A stretch of 64,000 nucleotides of DNA from Bacteroidota bacterium (lineage in GTDB: Bacteria; Bacteroidota; Bacteroidia; Chitinophagales; Chitinophagaceae), in contig VGGU01000004.1 in NCBI GenBank assembly GCA_016868475.1, positions 1-64,000 of the forward strand, read 5' to 3'. How positions within the stretch are numbered: position 1 is the first letter of the stretch; every line of letters begins with the position of its first letter. The notes beneath the pieces are model-generated. The model worked only from the letters and a program-made list of their open reading frames with translations. It did no database searches and was not told the origin of the DNA. The translations under genes and the position numbers were made by a program. Shown here piece by piece: positions 62,197-64,000 of the stretch.

Positions 62197-64000
62197 ATGC
62201 TTAAGAGAATCCTCTTTCTATTAGTTGTCAGTCTGGTATCAGGTAATCTGCTTTATGCTCAGGTTACTACCGCAGTGTTAATCGGTGATGTTAAAAGCAA
62301 TACCCGTGAAGCACTTGTGGGAGCCACAGTAATTGCCACACACCTGCCTTCCGGAACCAAGTATTCTACTGTTTCCCGTGCTGGCGGACAATACAACATC
62401 CAAAACATGCGTGTAGGCGGACCCTATTTGATTGAGGTTAGCTTTGTTGGTCACAAGGCCGAAAAGTATGAAAGTGTTTTTCTGCAATTGGGTGAACCTT
62501 TTTTGTTAAATGCTGAATTGGCCAGTGCAACCGCCGCAATGGAAAATGTGGTAGTAAGCAGCAGAAAAAATTCTATTCTTAATGCTGGAAGAACCGGTTC
62601 TGTTACCAACGTGGGCACCCGTCAGATTAATCAACTTCCCACGATCAGTCGTAGCTTGAATGATATCACACGTGTAACCCCTCAGGCAAATGGTGCCTCA
62701 GTAGGTGGTGGTAACTATCGTCAAAATAACTTTACTGTTGATGGTTCTGATTTTAATAACAGCTTTGGAATTGGCTCCAACCTCCCAGCAGGTGGTGCCC
62801 CTATTTCACTCGATGCTATTGATGAGATCTCTGTAAATATCACCCCTTTTGATATCAGACAATCTGGATTTATCGGATCTGCGATCAATGCGGTAACACG
62901 TGCAGGTACAAATACATACAGCGGCTCTGTTTATAATTATTTCCGTACTGAAAAGCAGCGTGGTGATCAGGTTGAAGCCTCCAAGTTTCTGCGTCCTGTA
63001 GAGGAATACAAACAATATGGTTTCCGTTTGGGTGGGCCAATCATTAAGAATAAGTTGTTTTTCTTCATGAACTATGAAACTGAAAATCAACCAAAATCTA
63101 TTCAAAACTCTTTTGCTGCAACAGCAGCTGCTCCTTATGGCAGTGCTCCAAACATTGTTCGTCCCACTGCTGATTCGCTAAACTACATCAGCCAATTCTT
63201 GCTAGATCGTTATGGCTATGTTACAGGCCCTTATCAGGGTTACGTACCTAATATCGAACGGAAAAAATATCTGGTGCGTTTAGACTGGAACATCAATAGC
63301 AAGAACCGCATGAATGTTAGATACAGTCAGGTTGAAGGTGGCGAACCTTTTACTCCAAGTACTTCCGTTTCTGGCTCTAACGTTAACTACACTAGCACGC
63401 GTACTGCCAGCACTTCTTTGTGGTTTAAGAACTCCAACTATTTTCAAGGTGCTAATCTTTACTCATTAGCTGCAGAACTAAACTCAACATTTGGCAAAGT
63501 ATCCAATACACTACGTGGAACTTATACTTTCCAAAACGATTCTCGTTCAACAACCAGCAAAGCCTTTCCTTTTGTTGATATTCTCAGCAACACTGGTGGT
63601 GTAACAGGACCAGCTCCTTATACTTCATTTGGATATGAACCATTTAGCTTTGGAAACCTTCGTCAGGTGAAAACCTACTCTATAATCAACAACGCAACTT
63701 GGACCAAGGGAAATCATAACTGGACCTTAGGAGGTCAATTTGAATTAAGTGAAACAGTTAATGGATTTCAGCGTTTTGCTACTAGCTACTACGTATTCAA
63801 TACCTGGGCAGACTTTGCTAATGGAAACAAGCCCCGCGACTTTGCTATAACTTATTCTTTATCTAAAAACTTTGCCCCTGCGTTCTCATCCTTTAAGTTC
63901 GGCCAATATTCATTGTATGGACAGGATGAAATTGCTGTCAACAAAGACTTACGTGTAACATTAGGACTTCGTGTAGACCTCCCAACCTACCCAGAAGTTC
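62197..64000 (+). CDS. TonB-dependent receptor, Oar-like, 3' part outside the window
   Basis: Open from the ATG at 62197 to the window end (601 codons and still running). Signal peptide (LFLLVVSLVSGNLLYAQ), an N-terminal carboxypeptidase-like domain (about 25-105: IGDVKSNTREALVGATVIATHLPSGT), a plug-like domain (about 120-215: NNFTVDGSDFNNSFGIGSNLPAGGAPISLDAIDEISVNITPFD) and the first barrel strands. The plug text lacks the classic TonB-box plug and resembles Oar of Myxococcus. Substrate unknown. The 167-base gap before it is AT-rich, has one small palindrome (62032-62044), and I found no full promoter. Confidence 0.88.
   Translation, partial: MLKRILFLLVVSLVSGNLLYAQVTTAVLIGDVKSNTREALVGATVIATHLPSGTKYSTVSRAGGQYNIQNMRVGGPYLIEVSFVGHKAEKYESVFLQLGEPFLLNAELASATAAMENVVVSSRKNSILNAGRTGSVTNVGTRQINQLPTISRSLNDITRVTPQANGASVGGGNYRQNNFTVDGSDFNNSFGIGSNLPAGGAPISLDAIDEISVNITPFDIRQSGFIGSAINAVTRAGTNTYSGSVYNYFRTEKQRGDQVEASKFLRPVEEYKQYGFRLGGPIIKNKLFFFMNYETENQPKSIQNSFAATAAAPYGSAPNIVRPTADSLNYISQFLLDRYGYVTGPYQGYVPNIERKKYLVRLDWNINSKNRMNVRYSQVEGGEPFTPSTSVSGSNVNYTSTRTASTSLWFKNSNYFQGANLYSLAAELNSTFGKVSNTLRGTYTFQNDSRSTTSKAFPFVDILSNTGGVTGPAPYTSFGYEPFSFGNLRQVKTYSIINNATWTKGNHNWTLGGQFELSETVNGFQRFATSYYVFNTWADFANGNKPRDFAITYSLSKNFAPAFSSFKFGQYSLYGQDEIAVNKDLRVTLGLRVDLPTYPEV

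Overview
The window looks like chromosomal core DNA of a Bacteroidota bacterium, most likely family Chitinophagaceae (my inference from protein content; no search was run). Supporting signs are promoters of the Bacteroidota form (TTG or TTTG, 19-20 bases, then TAnnTTTG), type IX secretion genes (PorP/SprF, a protein with a gliding-motility C-terminal domain, and the SprA 'Plug' protein), a lipoprotein-type TamA (TamL) plus TamB, a type III glutamine synthetase, and SusC/Oar-like TonB receptors. Genes are tightly packed, and several convergent pairs overlap by 4-19 bases. I see no CRISPR array, prophage, insertion sequence or toxin-antitoxin cassette.

Layout. 1-330: upstream leader and two tandem promoters of an rRNA operon that runs leftward out of the window. 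384-6124 (minus): truA, a DUF4476 protein, two TPM-domain proteins, lemA, then pgk and gap. 6167-9429: tRNA-Glu with its own promoter and terminator, terC, der and era, and initiator tRNA-fMet with promoter and terminator. 9503-11812: a TPP riboswitch in front of a TonB-dependent receptor, predicted to import thiamine compounds. 11819-13980 (minus): ferredoxin, ddl and a PASTA protein. 14036-19266: LuxC-type acyl-CoA reductase, HtrA protease, a GH13 lipoprotein and ispH. 19257-20912: alpha-glucan phosphorylase interrupted by one in-frame TAG.

20942-30000: an unknown lipoprotein, a ZIP transporter, icd, dCMP deaminase, rpsG and rpsL, a PorP/CHU_C pair of the type IX system, and ilvE. 30061-35718: a small unknown gene, rdgB, a thioesterase, aroE, a ComA-like phosphosulfolactate synthase, a TPR protein and two small secreted proteins. 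35744-46018: yidC, pyrG, purL, type III glnA, dipeptidase, a transaldolase-like aldolase and the SRP RNA. 46042-64000: the T9SS Plug protein, a LolC/E-type permease, a TrmH-like methylase, tamL, truB, proS, a polyserine lipoprotein, a FadL-like porin, an Ntn asparaginase, tamB and the 5' part of an Oar-like TonB receptor.

Functional themes are nucleotide and glutamine supply (pyrG, purL, glnA, dCMP deaminase, rdgB), envelope building (yidC, tamL, tamB, lol-type permease, ddl, PASTA) and type IX secretion. I found no clearly new multi-gene system. The best leads are the amber-interrupted phosphorylase that also lacks the usual PLP lysine, the palindrome in the purL promoter, the riboswitch-receptor unit, and the TPM/LemA/DUF4476 cluster.
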